18,787 bases of DNA from an uncultured Alistipes sp. (GCA_904502075.1 CAJGDL010000016.1:1-18787), one strand, 5' to 3'. Counted from the stretch's first letter, positions 1 to 8,086 are shown. Notes: a model not told the origin generated them from the letters alone. Program-made: numbers and translations.

Positions 1-1219
1 CCCCAGAATAGTATTTCTTGGTGAGTACTAAAGCGCGGTTTACGAAGTTACCCAAGATGGCAACCAACTCGTTATTGTTGCGTGCCTGGAAATCCTTCCA
101 CGTAAAGTCGTTATCCTTGGTCTCGGGAGCATTGGCGCACAAAACATATCGCAACACATCCTCCTTGCCAGGGAACTCGTCAAGATACTCGTGCAACCAT
201 ACGGCCCAATTCTTCGATGTCGAAATCTTGTCACCCTCCAAGTTCAGGAACTCGTTTGCAGGCACGTTCTCGGGTAAGATATAGTCGCCGTGAGCCTTCA
301 ACATCGAGGGGAACACGATGCAGTGGAACACGATGTTGTCCTTACCGATGAAGTGTACCATCTTGGTATCCTCATCCTTCCAATACTTCTCCCAATCGGG
401 TGTAAGGTCCTTGGTAGCAGATATATAGCCTATGGGGGCGTCGAACCATACATAGAGCACCTTACCCTGCTCGCCCTCAACAGGCACAGGGATACCCCAA
501 TCCAGGTCGCGGCTCACGGCACGGGGCTGCAAGCCCAAGTCGAGCCAACTCTTGCACTGTCCGTAAACATTCGACTTCCACTCCTTATGGCCCTCGAGGA
601 TCCACTCGCGGAGGAATCCCTCATACTGATCCAAGGGAAGGTACCAGTGCTTGGTCTCGCGCTTCACGGGGACCGAACCCGACACGGCACTCTTGGGGTT
701 GATCAGCTCATCGGGCGAGAGGGTCGAACCACACTTCTCACACTGGTCGCCATAGGCCTTTTCGTTCTGACAACGGGGACAGGTACCCACAATGTAGCGG
801 TCGGCCAAGAAGGTCTGCGCCTCCTCGTCGTAGTATTGTTCCGAGGTCTGCTCAATAAACTTTCCTTCGTCGTAGAGCTTCTTGAAGAACTCCGAAGCGA
901 CCCGGCGGTGGGTCTTCGACGAGGTACGCGAATAGATGTCGAACGACATGCCGAGGCCGCGGAACGACTTTTCAATAATGGTGTGGTAGCGATCCACAAT
1001 ATCCTGGGGTGTAACCCCCTCTTTGCGGGCCTTGATCGTGATGGGCACACCGTGCTCATCGCTGCCGCAGATGGAGATTACATCACATCCCTTTAACCTA
1101 AGATAGCGCACATAGATATCCGACGGCACATAAACACCCGCCAAGTGGCCGATGTGTACGGGGCCATTGGCATAGGGGAGGGCCGAAGTTACCAAATATC
1201 GCTTGAACTGTTTTGCCAT
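1..1219 (-). CDS. metG: Methionyl-tRNA synthetase, 3' end cut off by window edge
   Basis: Charges tRNA-Met with methionine in the cytoplasm (class Ia aminoacyl-tRNA synthetase). About 406 N-terminal residues are visible; the C-terminal part lies beyond base 1. The protein starts MAKQFKRYLVTSALPYANG and carries the HIGH motif as VHIGHL near residue 25, so the ATG at 1219 is well placed. A Cys4 zinc knuckle (CPRC...CEKC) follows around residues 145-165, as in zinc-containing MetG. Further on are the WFDAPIGY block and the second ATP signature written KISTSKNW instead of KMSKS, a common variant in this phylum. A promoter lies directly upstream at 1258-1287. The identification is secure; whether the missing part includes a C-terminal tRNA-binding domain cannot be seen. 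Confidence 0.97.
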   Translation of the reverse strand, partial: MAKQFKRYLVTSALPYANGPVHIGHLAGVYVPSDIYVRYLRLKGCDVISICGSDEHGVPITIKARKEGVTPQDIVDRYHTIIEKSFRGLGMSFDIYSRTSSKTHRRVASEFFKKLYDEGKFIEQTSEQYYDEEAQTFLADRYIVGTCPRCQNEKAYGDQCEKCGSTLSPDELINPKSAVSGSVPVKRETKHWYLPLDQYEGFLREWILEGHKEWKSNVYGQCKSWLDLGLQPRAVSRDLDWGIPVPVEGEQGKVLYVWFDAPIGYISATKDLTPDWEKYWKDEDTKMVHFIGKDNIVFHCIVFPSMLKAHGDYILPENVPANEFLNLEGDKISTSKNWAVWLHEYLDEFPGKEDVLRYVLCANAPETKDNDFTWKDFQARNNNELVAILGNFVNRALVLTKKYYSG

Positions 1220-1257
1220 AAACGGTGTAAAAAATATATAGTCTTTCTAATTTCTGC

Positions 1258-1287
1258 CAAAATTACTAATTTTTTGACAAACCGCAA
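1258..1287 (-). promoter_or_regulatory. Bacteroidetes-type promoter of metG
   Basis: On the minus strand a TTG (complement of 1285-1287) is followed after exactly 19 nt by TAATTTTG (complement of 1258-1265). This matches the primary sigma consensus of the phylum, -33 TTTG and -7 TAnnTTTG. The -7 box ends 38 nt before the metG ATG, giving a short leader. Confidence 0.7.
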
Positions 1288-1444
1288 GCAAAAAAATGGA
1301 TTTCCTTACCCCAAGATGACTTTCCGACCCAATCCTCGCCACAAAAGCGGTCTTGCCCACCCATCGGGAGGAGGGGAGTCGCCTCAATAGAAGAGGCAGA
1401 AGCTGCTCCCGTTGCATGGGGAGAGGTTGTTAATAAATCGGCAA

Positions 1445-1494
1445 TAACTTTGCTGTTAAGAGGGGCGAGGTATGGAAAAAAGCGTGTAATTTTG
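1445..1494 (+). promoter_or_regulatory. Candidate -7 boxes for the DUF3467 gene
   Basis: Two perfect TAnnTTTG boxes lie upstream of the gene: TAACTTTG at 1445-1452 and TAATTTTG at 1487-1494, the latter 56 nt before the ATG. Neither has a TTG at the usual 19-21 nt spacing, so which one is used is open. Confidence 0.4.
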
Positions 1495-1550
1495 CTTCGC
1501 AAAACCTTTTTAGGCAAAAATACATCACTACCAAAATACAAGATAAGCGT

Positions 1551-1850
1551 ATGGGAGAGATTAAAAAGATGGGTATCGACGTCGAACTCAAGGAGGAGGT
1601 GGCCCTGGGCCACTACTCGAATCTGGCCATTATTTCACACTCCACGTCGGAGTTTATCATCGACTTTGCCACCGTACTCCCGGGCCTGCAGAAGGCTCGC
1701 GTGAAGAGTCGCATCATCCTCACCCCCGAGCACGCCAAGCGCCTGTTGATGTCGTTGCAGGACAACATCACCCGCTACGAGAGCACAATCGGCAAGATCG
1801 AGATCCCCGCCCCGCAACCCCAGCAGGGCATGAAGATCGGGGAGGCTTAA
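1551..1850 (+). CDS. DUF3467 family protein
   Basis: A 99-residue soluble protein that I recognise as the DUF3467 family, small conserved proteins common in Bacteroidetes with no established function. Family-like features are the start GHYSNLAIISHSTSEFIIDF, the central LPGLQKARVKSRIILTPEHAKRL, and the segment LQDNITRYESTIGKI before a Pro-rich tail (residues about 86-92). No signal peptide or membrane segment is visible. It is a single-gene unit between the metG promoter and the terminator at 1930-1990. The ATG at 1551 is kept because the conserved core starts only about 20 residues in; an internal ATG seven codons later is possible. Function unknown. Confidence 0.85.
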   Translation: MGEIKKMGIDVELKEEVALGHYSNLAIISHSTSEFIIDFATVLPGLQKARVKSRIILTPEHAKRLLMSLQDNITRYESTIGKIEIPAPQPQQGMKIGEA

Positions 1851-1929
1851 CAAGGAGTAAGAGATAAAGTATTGGGAATACAAAAAGAGCCCCGATACCT
1901 CCTCTCTGACACCTAATTCGTAACGCCCC

Positions 1930-1990
1930 AAAAGTGGCATTTTTCACCGGACCGCCCCTTAGGCAGCCCGATGAAAAGTGCCACTTTTTT
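1930..1990. terminator. Bidirectional hairpin terminator
   Basis: A 17-bp inverted repeat (1930-1946 with 1972-1988, 16 of 17 positions paired) with core AGTGGCA/TGCCACT and a 25-nt loop. It is preceded by an A-run and followed by a T-run ending at 1990. It lies 80 nt after the DUF3467 stop and ends transcription ahead of pepP. Confidence 0.75.
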
Positions 1991-2021
1991 GGTAAAATTT
2001 TTTCTTTTGGCGAAATATTCG

Positions 2022-2029
2022 TATATTTG
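2022..2029 (+). promoter_or_regulatory. Candidate -7 box of the pepP-mqnB-mqnD operon
   Basis: TATATTTG matches TAnnTTTG exactly. The nearest TTTG (2006-2009) is only 12 nt upstream, so the -33 element is not clear. It would leave a leader of about 100 nt before pepP. Confidence 0.45.
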
Positions 2030-2133
2030 AAGGGTAAAGCAATGCGTTTGGGGCCGAAAGCCGCCTTTTTGCACCGCAACAAGGCCGCACCCGATCTCCG
2101 TTCGCAACCCCCGAAAACCTAAAAACTCGAAAT

Positions 2134-3528
2134 ATGTTTGCACCTGAAATTTATGCCAAGCGACGCGCCGAGTTGCGCGCCAAGATCGGAAGCGGTCTGA
2201 TCCTGCTTCCGGGCAACCAGAACTCACCCAACAACTACCCCAACAACGCCTACTATTTCCGCCAGGATTCGACCTTCCGCTACTACTTCGGGCTGAATGT
2301 CCCCTCGCTGATGGGTGTCCTCGATGCCGATTCGGGCGAGGAGTGGCTCTTCGGAGACGACTTCACCGTGGAGGATATCATCTGGACGGGTCCTCAGCCC
2401 ATGCTGGCCGAGATGGCACAGCAGGTGGCAGTGAAACATACGGCCCCCCTGGCCGCCCTGCAACCCTTGGTGCAGCGCGCCATTCAGCTGGGTCGCCGCA
2501 TCCACTTCCTGCCGATCTACCGCGGCGAGACGAAACTCCAATTTGTGGAGTTGCTGGGGCTGAAGCCCTCGATGCTGCACGACTATAAGTCGGTGGATCT
2601 GATGTTCGCCGTGGCCGAGATGCGCGAAAAGAAGGGACCCGAGGAGATCGAGGCCCTGGAGCGTGCCTTCCAGATCGGCTACGCTATGCATACAACCGCC
2701 ATGCGCATGTGTAAGGAGGGGGTTGTGGAGCGCGAGATCGCCGGCGCCGTGGCAGGCATCGCCCACGCCATGGGGCAGGGCGTTTCGTTCCCCACGATCG
2801 TATCGCAGCACGGAGAGACGCTACACAACCTCAACTCGGACGGGGTACTCGAAAATGGCCGTCTGCTGTTGGTGGATGGCGGTGGTGAATCGCTGGAGGG
2901 CTACTGCTCCGACCACACGCGTACCTACCCCGTGAGCGGCAAATTCACCCCCAAACAGCAGGAGATCTACGAGATCGTGCGCCACGCCCACGGCCGCATT
3001 GCCGAGATCATCCGCCCGGGCATGATGTACCACCAGGAGATTCACCTGGAGTGCTACCGCCTCTTGGCCGAAGGTCTGATCGGTGCCGGCCTGGTAAAGG
3101 GCACAGCCGAGGATGCTGTGGCATCGGGAGCCATGTACCTCTTCATGCCCCACGGCCTGGGCCACGGTTTGGGTATGGATGTACACGACTGCGAGGCCTT
3201 TGGTGAGCGCAGCTTCGACTTCTCGTCGATCAAGGAGCGTGCCGAGGCATCGGGCACCTGCATCTACCGAGCCGCTTGGCGCGTACAGCCGGGCACGGTG
3301 ATGTCCGACGAGCCGGGTATCTACTTCATCCCCGCCCTGATCGACAAGTGTAAGGCCGAGGGCAAGTTCAAGGGAATCGTAAATTACGAGGCCCTGGAGA
3401 ACTACCGCGACTTCGGCGGCATCCGCATCGAAGACGATATTTTGGTCACCGAGACCGGCTGCCGCATGATCGGCGACAAGCGTCTGCCCGTAACGGTAGA
3501 GGAGCTGGAGGCCGTAGTCGGCAAGTAG
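2134..3528 (+). CDS. pepP: Aminopeptidase P / Xaa-Pro aminopeptidase (M24B)
   Basis: Cytoplasmic dinuclear-metal peptidase releasing the N-terminal residue before proline. 464 residues, usual for the bacterial enzyme. Residues about 1-150 form the AMP_N/creatinase-like domain (GLILLPGNQN, QDSTFRYYFGL); residues about 165-450 form the pita-bread M24 domain. All five metal ligands are visible: Asp248 in LLVDGG, Asp260 in YCSDHTRTYP, His344 in PHGLGHGLGMDVHD, Glu393 in SDEPGIY and Glu433 in GIRIEDD. No signal peptide. The ATG at 2134 gives the expected N-terminus (MFAPEIYAKRRAEL). It is the first gene of a probable operon, with mqnB starting 22 nt after its stop; a functional link to menaquinone synthesis is not obvious and the pairing may be incidental. 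Confidence 0.95.
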   Translation: MFAPEIYAKRRAELRAKIGSGLILLPGNQNSPNNYPNNAYYFRQDSTFRYYFGLNVPSLMGVLDADSGEEWLFGDDFTVEDIIWTGPQPMLAEMAQQVAVKHTAPLAALQPLVQRAIQLGRRIHFLPIYRGETKLQFVELLGLKPSMLHDYKSVDLMFAVAEMREKKGPEEIEALERAFQIGYAMHTTAMRMCKEGVVEREIAGAVAGIAHAMGQGVSFPTIVSQHGETLHNLNSDGVLENGRLLLVDGGGESLEGYCSDHTRTYPVSGKFTPKQQEIYEIVRHAHGRIAEIIRPGMMYHQEIHLECYRLLAEGLIGAGLVKGTAEDAVASGAMYLFMPHGLGHGLGMDVHDCEAFGERSFDFSSIKERAEASGTCIYRAAWRVQPGTVMSDEPGIYFIPALIDKCKAEGKFKGIVNYEALENYRDFGGIRIEDDILVTETGCRMIGDKRLPVTVEELEAVVGK

Positions 3529-3550
3529 GATTCGTTAAACCACCTGACCC

Positions 3551-4081
3551 ATGCGTATCGCCTATATCTTCCCGACGGTTGAAGAGGCCAAGGGATTTAT
3601 CCTCGAAAACCCCAAAGCGCTGACTTTTGTCAGTGGAGTGGGCATGGCGGCCGTTGCCGCCACAGCGGTGCGAGCCGCCAAGGCCAAGAAGCCCCACCTG
3701 ATGATTCTCTGCGGGGTAGCGGGGGCCTACGACCACGCGCTGATGAAAGGCGAGGTGGTGGAGGTGGTCGAGGAGCGTATAGGGGCTCTCCCGGAGCGTT
3801 TTCGCGAGAGTTACTGCCTGGAGCCCCTCACCGAGTTGCGCTCCGTGGTCTCAAACACGGTAAACCGGTGCGGCGGCGAGGCCTCGGGAGCCGAGATCGA
3901 GCAGATGGAGGGGGCCGCCTTCTTTGCCGTCTGCGAGGCCCTCGACATCGAGGCTGCAGAGATTCGTGCCATCTCGAACTATGTGGGAGAACCGCGCGAG
4001 GAGTGGGCCTTTGATGAGGCGGTAAAGAACCTTACAGAGATCCTCTCGCAGATGAAATTTGACGAGGGAAATGGTGAATAA
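3551..4081 (+). CDS. mqnB: Futalosine hydrolase (menaquinone biosynthesis)
   Basis: Probable nucleosidase of the PNP/MTAN fold that cleaves futalosine to dehypoxanthinyl futalosine, the second step of the futalosine route to menaquinone. Visible motifs are the glycine-rich FVSGVGMAA (about 26-34), ILCGVAGAYD (52-61), the substrate-binding pair in EQMEGAAFF (118-126, with Met119-Glu120) and RAISNYVG (139-146), which is characteristic of futalosine hydrolases among PNP-like enzymes. At 176 residues it is shorter than usual (about 200-220); the shortening falls between residues 75 and 100. The direct neighbour mqnD supports the call. An MTA/SAH nucleosidase is less likely because of the SNYV motif and context. 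Confidence 0.88.
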   Translation: MRIAYIFPTVEEAKGFILENPKALTFVSGVGMAAVAATAVRAAKAKKPHLMILCGVAGAYDHALMKGEVVEVVEERIGALPERFRESYCLEPLTELRSVVSNTVNRCGGEASGAEIEQMEGAAFFAVCEALDIEAAEIRAISNYVGEPREEWAFDEAVKNLTEILSQMKFDEGNGE

Positions 4082-4844
4082 ACTACACATCTCGCCCTGC
4101 CCGAACGACACCTTCATGTTCGATGGCTGGGTGAACGGAAGATTAGTAGGAGAGCTCCCCCAAGTGGAGCTCTCCTACTATGACATTGAGGAGCTCAATC
4201 GCCTGCTCTTGGAGGGAGTCCCCGCCATCTCGAAGTGCAGCTACGCCCTTCTCCCGGCCATTTCGGAAGACTACGAACTACTCGACAGCGGCTCGGCCCT
4301 GGGACGCGGAAATGGCCCCTTGTTGGTGCGCCGCAAAGGAGAGCAGGGAGCAATCAAACGGGTGGCTGTACCGGGGCTTCATACCACAGCCTGCGCCCTG
4401 ATGCGTAGGCTCTACCCCGAGGTAGAGGAGCTCTGCCCGATGCTCTTTTCGGAGATTGCCGAGGCGGTCGAGCGAGGAGATTTCGACGGCGGTGTGCTGA
4501 TTCATGAGGGTCGTTTCGTCTACGAGCGTCGTCACCTCGAATTGGTGGCCGACCTGGGACTCAAATGGGAAGCCGAGACGGGGCTTCCGCTCCCCTTGGG
4601 GGCGATTGTCATCCGTCGCGATCTGCCGAAAGAGTACAAAAAGTGGATCGAGGAGACCCTGCGCCAAAGCATCCGCTACGCCTTCCACCACCCGATGGCC
4701 TCGCGCGACTATGTGAAGGCCCACGCCCGCGAATTGGAGGACGAGGTGATTGAGAAACACATTGCTCTCTTTGTCAACCACTACTCGCTCTCGCTGGGCG
4801 ACGAAGGGCGCAAAGCAGTCAAGGAGCTCTGCGGAGTGGGCTGA
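4071..4844 (+). CDS. mqnD: 1,4-dihydroxy-6-naphthoate synthase
   Basis: Converts cyclic dehypoxanthinyl futalosine to 1,4-dihydroxy-6-naphthoate in menaquinone synthesis. It has a periplasmic-binding-protein-like fold but no signal peptide, so it acts in the cytoplasm. With the ATG at 4071 the protein has 257 residues. It opens with the family signature SPCPNDTFMFDGW (8-20), then GLHTTACALMRRLYP (102-116), and His145 in LIHEGRF, the position of the catalytic base described for the Thermus enzyme. A longer reading from a TTG at 4059 exists, but the ATG at 4071 follows a purine-rich GAGGGAA and fits family length. The start lies inside mqnB (11-nt overlap), suggesting translational coupling. 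Confidence 0.95.
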   Translation: MVNKLHISPCPNDTFMFDGWVNGRLVGELPQVELSYYDIEELNRLLLEGVPAISKCSYALLPAISEDYELLDSGSALGRGNGPLLVRRKGEQGAIKRVAVPGLHTTACALMRRLYPEVEELCPMLFSEIAEAVERGDFDGGVLIHEGRFVYERRHLELVADLGLKWEAETGLPLPLGAIVIRRDLPKEYKKWIEETLRQSIRYAFHHPMASRDYVKAHARELEDEVIEKHIALFVNHYSLSLGDEGRKAVKELCGVG

Positions 4845-4864
4845 TCTTACTCTTCTTAAAGAGA

Positions 4865-4895
4865 TAAAGGGCGAGTGATTACCACTCGCCCTTTA
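4865..4895. terminator. Shared hairpin between convergent mqnD and folC
   Basis: A perfect 13-bp stem (TAAAGGGCGAGTG at 4865-4877 with its complement at 4883-4895) and a 5-nt loop. It lies 20 nt after the mqnD stop and 26 nt after the folC stop on the other strand. The flanking T-tracts are short (TTT), so termination may be weak, but position and symmetry fit a bidirectional terminator. Confidence 0.7.
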
Positions 4896-4921
4896 CGTTG
4901 GATGGGTGCTTTGGTTCGGTA

Positions 4922-6211
4922 CTACAACACCTCGGCCACCACAAAGTTGCTGCCTCCGACAAAGATCATATCCTGCTCCGAGGCCAATTCGCGGGCACGA
5001 TTCAGGGCATTCGAAACCCCTTCGACCACCTCGCCTGCAAGGCCGTAGTCGGCGGCCTTTTCGGCCAACTCCGAGGCCGGCAGCGAACGCTCGCTGTGGG
5101 CGGCCGTGAAGAGGTAGTGGGCCTTCTTGGGCAGGAGTTGCAGGCAAGAGCCAATCTCCTTATCCTTCACAAAACCAATCACGCAGTAGAGTTTCTCACA
5201 CTGCGAACGGCGCAACTGTTCGGCCACATAGGCCAGTCCGTGGGCGTTGTGGCCCGTGTCGCAGATCACAAGGGGTTTATCGCTCAATTGCTGCCAACGA
5301 CCGTGGAGCGAGGTGTTGGCGGCCGCCGTGCGGATACCCTCGCGAAAAGCACGACGCGAGATCGTAAGCGGAGTCTCCTCGTGGAGGAAGTCGGCGGCGG
5401 CCGAGGCCGTCAGCACATTATGCAACTGGTAATCACCCGTCAGGTCGATCTCCACATCGAAGGGGTGCTCGTCACGCGTGCGGATCAGGTGGAAAGACTG
5501 CGAAGCCTCCTTCGAGGAGTGCTCCGTGCAGTGGAAGATATCCTCGGCAAAGAGGAGTTTCGACTTGAGCGCCGTAGCCGCCTCGGCAAAGACCGAATCA
5601 GTCGTCTCGTTGTGCTCACCAATCAGCACCGGAATACTCTTCTTGATGATACCGGCCTTCTCCGAGGCAATCGCCTCGAGCGTATCGCCCAACAGGGAGG
5701 TGTGGTCGAGGCCGATGTTGGTGATGATACTCAAAATCGGTACCACGATATTCGTGGCATCGAGTCGGCCACCCAGCCCCGTCTCGATGACAGCCACCTC
5801 CACATCGCTCTGGGCAAAGTAATCGAAGGCCAAAGCCGTGGAGATCTCGAAGAACGAGAGTCCGAGTTCGTTCATCTTCTCGAAGTGCTTATCCACGAAA
5901 TTAACCACCTTCTGCTTGGGGATCATCTCGCCATCGACACGAATACGCTCGCGGAAATCGGTGAGGTGGGGCGAGGTATAGAGTCCCGTGCGGTAGCCGG
6001 CCTGCTGCAACACCGAGGCCAGGATATGCGATACGGAGCCCTTGCCATTGGTGCCGGCCACATGAATCGTAAAGAAGTTACGTTGGGGATTGCCCAAGTG
6101 ACGGCAGAAGGAGGAGATGCGCTCCAAGCCCGGTTTGTAGGCCGCTTCGCCCTTCTCCTGGAAGGAGGTCAGCGACGAAAAGAGGTAGTCAAGTGTTTGA
6201 GTATAGTTCAT
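4922..6211 (-). CDS. folC: Folylpolyglutamate synthase / dihydrofolate synthase
   Basis: ATP-dependent Mur-ligase-family enzyme that adds glutamate to dihydropteroate and/or folates in the cytoplasm. 429 residues, normal for FolC. The P-loop GTNGKGS is at 53-59, followed by TSPHLTDFRERI (79-90), VIETGLGGRLDATN in the central ATPase domain, TNIGLDHTSLLGDTLEAIA and the SEKAGIIK block. The C-terminal domain shows LHGRWQ, CDTGHNAHG and the end VGGSNFVVAEVL. Whether it is bifunctional (FolC) or only polyglutamylating cannot be decided from motifs. It lies 16 nt downstream of lnt on the same strand, so the two are probably cotranscribed. Confidence 0.95.
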   Translation of the reverse strand: MNYTQTLDYLFSSLTSFQEKGEAAYKPGLERISSFCRHLGNPQRNFFTIHVAGTNGKGSVSHILASVLQQAGYRTGLYTSPHLTDFRERIRVDGEMIPKQKVVNFVDKHFEKMNELGLSFFEISTALAFDYFAQSDVEVAVIETGLGGRLDATNIVVPILSIITNIGLDHTSLLGDTLEAIASEKAGIIKKSIPVLIGEHNETTDSVFAEAATALKSKLLFAEDIFHCTEHSSKEASQSFHLIRTRDEHPFDVEIDLTGDYQLHNVLTASAAADFLHEETPLTISRRAFREGIRTAAANTSLHGRWQQLSDKPLVICDTGHNAHGLAYVAEQLRRSQCEKLYCVIGFVKDKEIGSCLQLLPKKAHYLFTAAHSERSLPASELAEKAADYGLAGEVVEGVSNALNRARELASEQDMIFVGGSNFVVAEVL

Positions 6212-6227
6212 ATCGAATTTTTTTGAT

Positions 6228-7805
6228 TTATTCCACGAAATAGTTTTTACGACGCGTACGATAGGCCAGGAAATAGAGCCACGAAAGCCCCATCACCAAT
6301 TGGGCCACACGCCCCAAGAGATCACCATAGCGGGTATAGAAGGTCTGCTCGTGATTCACCGGAAGATCATAAGAGATCACACCACGCTCCTCCCAACCAA
6401 GCGTTTCGCCCACCACCTCGCCACGGCAGTCGATGAATCCCGAACGCCCCGTGTTGGCCGAACGGGCGATGGCACGGCGGTGCTCCACGGCACGCAGGCG
6501 CGAGATCGAGAAGAGGTGCTCATAGCCCGGGGTATCGCCCCACCAGCCGTCGTTCGAGACGATACACATCACCTCTGCACCCTGACGAACGAAACCTCCA
6601 AAGAAGTCGCCATAGAGCCCTTCGTAGCAGATGGCAGGCCCCACTTTCACCCCCGAGGTCGATTCGTAGACCAGACGCTCGCGGCCGATTCCGATCTGTC
6701 CCAGGACACCTCCCAGGTCGATCACCAGGAAATCCAACGCCTCGAAGATCCAGGTCGGGGTATTCTCCACTCCGATCACCAGGCGACCTTTGTGGTAGAC
6801 CTCGGGCCGTACCCCCAGGGTATCAATCGCAACCACCGAATTGAAATGGTCGTACCAAACGGTCCCGTAGTGGCGGGCCGTCTCGGTGCGATTTCCGGGC
6901 GTGTAGTAGCGCAGGGTATTGGCTCCCGTCACAAAGAGAGCTTGCGGTGCGTAGCGGCGCAGCGTATCGGAAAAGGGAATCAAATGGGGATAGCGCGAAA
7001 GATTTTGCTCGTCCAAATGGCGCGTAAGGGCCGTCTCGGGGGCCAAGACAAAGTCGGCATCAGAGGGAACCTCGCTCAAGAGTTGCAAGAGATTCTGCTC
7101 CTGCCATTCATCGCCCCCGGCAAACTTTTCGTAACAATCGACATTGGGCTGCAGGGCCGCCACACGGACACTCTGCGCAGGATTTTCGGTCTGAAAAAAG
7201 ATGGCCAATGAGAGAAGCATCGGCAGAAAAACGGCCAACAAGGCGCGTGTAACGCGCCACGAGCTGCGCTGATGCCAAGCCTCGAAAATCAAAATGTTGC
7301 TCAACAAAACCCACAGCGAACCTCCGAAGACTCCCGTGTACTCGTACCACTGCACAAGTCGTACATCGTGGGAAAAGCCGTTGCCGAGGATCAGCCAGGG
7401 CCAGGAAAAGTCGCCCACCGTATACCAATACTCCGTGGCGATCCAACCCGCCACCAAGAGGGTATAGGCCAAGGGCTTCGGGGCCTTTTTACTCACCGTA
7501 TGGAAGCCCATGAAGGCCACCATATTCCAAAACGAAGAGGCCAAAGTGGCGGCAATGGGGCCCACCGGCGTGGCATTCCAAATCCACCAGACGGTAGAGA
7601 GGTTCCACCCCGCAAACGAGAGCAGTGCCCAAAAGAAAACGCGCCACCACGACTTGCGGCTTGCGTCGTAGGAGGCACTAATCCAAAGCAGGGGGACAAA
7701 GCCCACCAAAAGTGATAATCCGCTGAGACCGAGCCACCCGGGAGCGAGTAGCACGACCGAAAGGGCCACAGCCCCCAAACGGCGCAATGTCAGTGAATTT
7801 TTCAC
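6228..7805 (-). CDS. lnt: Apolipoprotein N-acyltransferase
   Basis: Inner-membrane enzyme that adds the third acyl chain to the N-terminal cysteine of lipoproteins. 525 residues, typical length. Residues about 10-205 contain several hydrophobic helices (LGAVALSVVLLAPGW, LLVGFVPLLWI, TLLVAGWIATEYW, LLAVFLPMLLSLAIFF). The nitrilase-like domain follows from about 213 (VRVAALQPNVD). The catalytic triad is present: Glu257 in LAPETAL, Lys339 in YHKGRLVIGVE, Cys393 in AICYEGLYG. Further family blocks are SNDGWWGDTPGYEH and RAVEHRRAIARSANTGRSG. A final helix is near 498-514. The start is GTG at 7805; there is no in-frame ATG until residue 95, well inside the membrane domain. It fits a genome rich in lipoproteins, such as the one at 18291. 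Confidence 0.95.
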   Translation of the reverse strand: MKNSLTLRRLGAVALSVVLLAPGWLGLSGLSLLVGFVPLLWISASYDASRKSWWRVFFWALLSFAGWNLSTVWWIWNATPVGPIAATLASSFWNMVAFMGFHTVSKKAPKPLAYTLLVAGWIATEYWYTVGDFSWPWLILGNGFSHDVRLVQWYEYTGVFGGSLWVLLSNILIFEAWHQRSSWRVTRALLAVFLPMLLSLAIFFQTENPAQSVRVAALQPNVDCYEKFAGGDEWQEQNLLQLLSEVPSDADFVLAPETALTRHLDEQNLSRYPHLIPFSDTLRRYAPQALFVTGANTLRYYTPGNRTETARHYGTVWYDHFNSVVAIDTLGVRPEVYHKGRLVIGVENTPTWIFEALDFLVIDLGGVLGQIGIGRERLVYESTSGVKVGPAICYEGLYGDFFGGFVRQGAEVMCIVSNDGWWGDTPGYEHLFSISRLRAVEHRRAIARSANTGRSGFIDCRGEVVGETLGWEERGVISYDLPVNHEQTFYTRYGDLLGRVAQLVMGLSWLYFLAYRTRRKNYFVE

Positions 7806-7809
7806 GTCG

Positions 7810-7817
7810 CAAAGATA
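7810..7817 (-). promoter_or_regulatory. -7-like box abutting the lnt start
   Basis: TATCTTTG on the minus strand matches TAnnTTTG and ends only 4 nt before the GTG start of lnt. If used, the mRNA would be leaderless or nearly so. No TTG is found 19-21 nt upstream. A second minus-strand -7-like box, TAGATTTG, sits at 7924-7931 and would give a conventional leader of about 115 nt. Confidence 0.35.
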
Positions 7818-7974
7818 AGAATAAATTAGGAATTAGTAGTCAGGAGCGGGGAATTATTTGGTCTTGATTCAAAAAACAGCTTTTGAACTCTTACCAAATC
7901 CTCACAAACACATATTGAATCGACAAATCTACTCTATAAAAAAATTTAAAATATCGTTTTTCGATAAATTTTAC

Positions 7975-8004
7975 TTGTTTTTCATTTTTTATTTACTACC
8001 TTTG
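7975..8004 (+). promoter_or_regulatory. Promoter of the ABC transporter operon
   Basis: TTG at 7975-7977, then 19 nt, then TACCTTTG at 7997-8004: both elements and spacing match the phylum consensus, within strongly A+T-rich DNA. The -7 box ends 82 nt before the ATPase start codon. Confidence 0.75.
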
Positions 8005-8029
8005 TCCTTGAAATCTACAAGGAGCAAAG
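8000..8029. promoter_or_regulatory. Inverted repeat overlapping -7 box and start of transcription
   Basis: CTTTGTCCTTG (8000-8010) faces CAAGGAGCAAAG (8018-8029): two blocks, CCTTG/CAAGG and CTTTG/CAAAG, pair around the 7-nt spacer AAATCTA. The left arm covers the end of the -7 box, so the dyad could be an operator or a hairpin at the 5' end of the transcript. No regulator gene is adjacent. Confidence 0.4.
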
Positions 8030-8086
8030 GTATTACACCCTGTTATTCACTCAAAAAAACAATAAACCAATTAAAATAGAATAAGG

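Larger units (their letters stand above)
1220..1550. other. Divergent intergenic region, metG / DUF3467
   Basis: 331 nt without a credible gene. It holds the metG promoter and candidate promoters of the DUF3467 gene. Between them is a G+C-rich patch that can fold as a two-tier hairpin: GGGAG (1374-1378) with CTCCC (1406-1410), and inside it GCCTC (1381-1385) with GAGGC (1393-1397). No U-tract follows, so it is not an obvious terminator. Nothing else is recognised. Confidence 0.5.

Noticed and set aside
290..1096. 268-codon plus-strand open frame
   Set aside because: Antisense to metG.
437..2748. Avoidance of GRCGYC sites
   Set aside because: Several GRCGYC sites are present in the window, so no avoidance is evident; a window this size cannot settle it.
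4898..6226. 442-codon plus-strand open frame
   Set aside because: Lies antisense to folC, which has a full set of family motifs; the composition is that of a mirror frame in G+C-rich DNA.
7858..8079. 73-codon plus-strand frame before the ABC operon
   Set aside because: Covers the ABC promoter and low-complexity A+T-rich DNA; no family resemblance.
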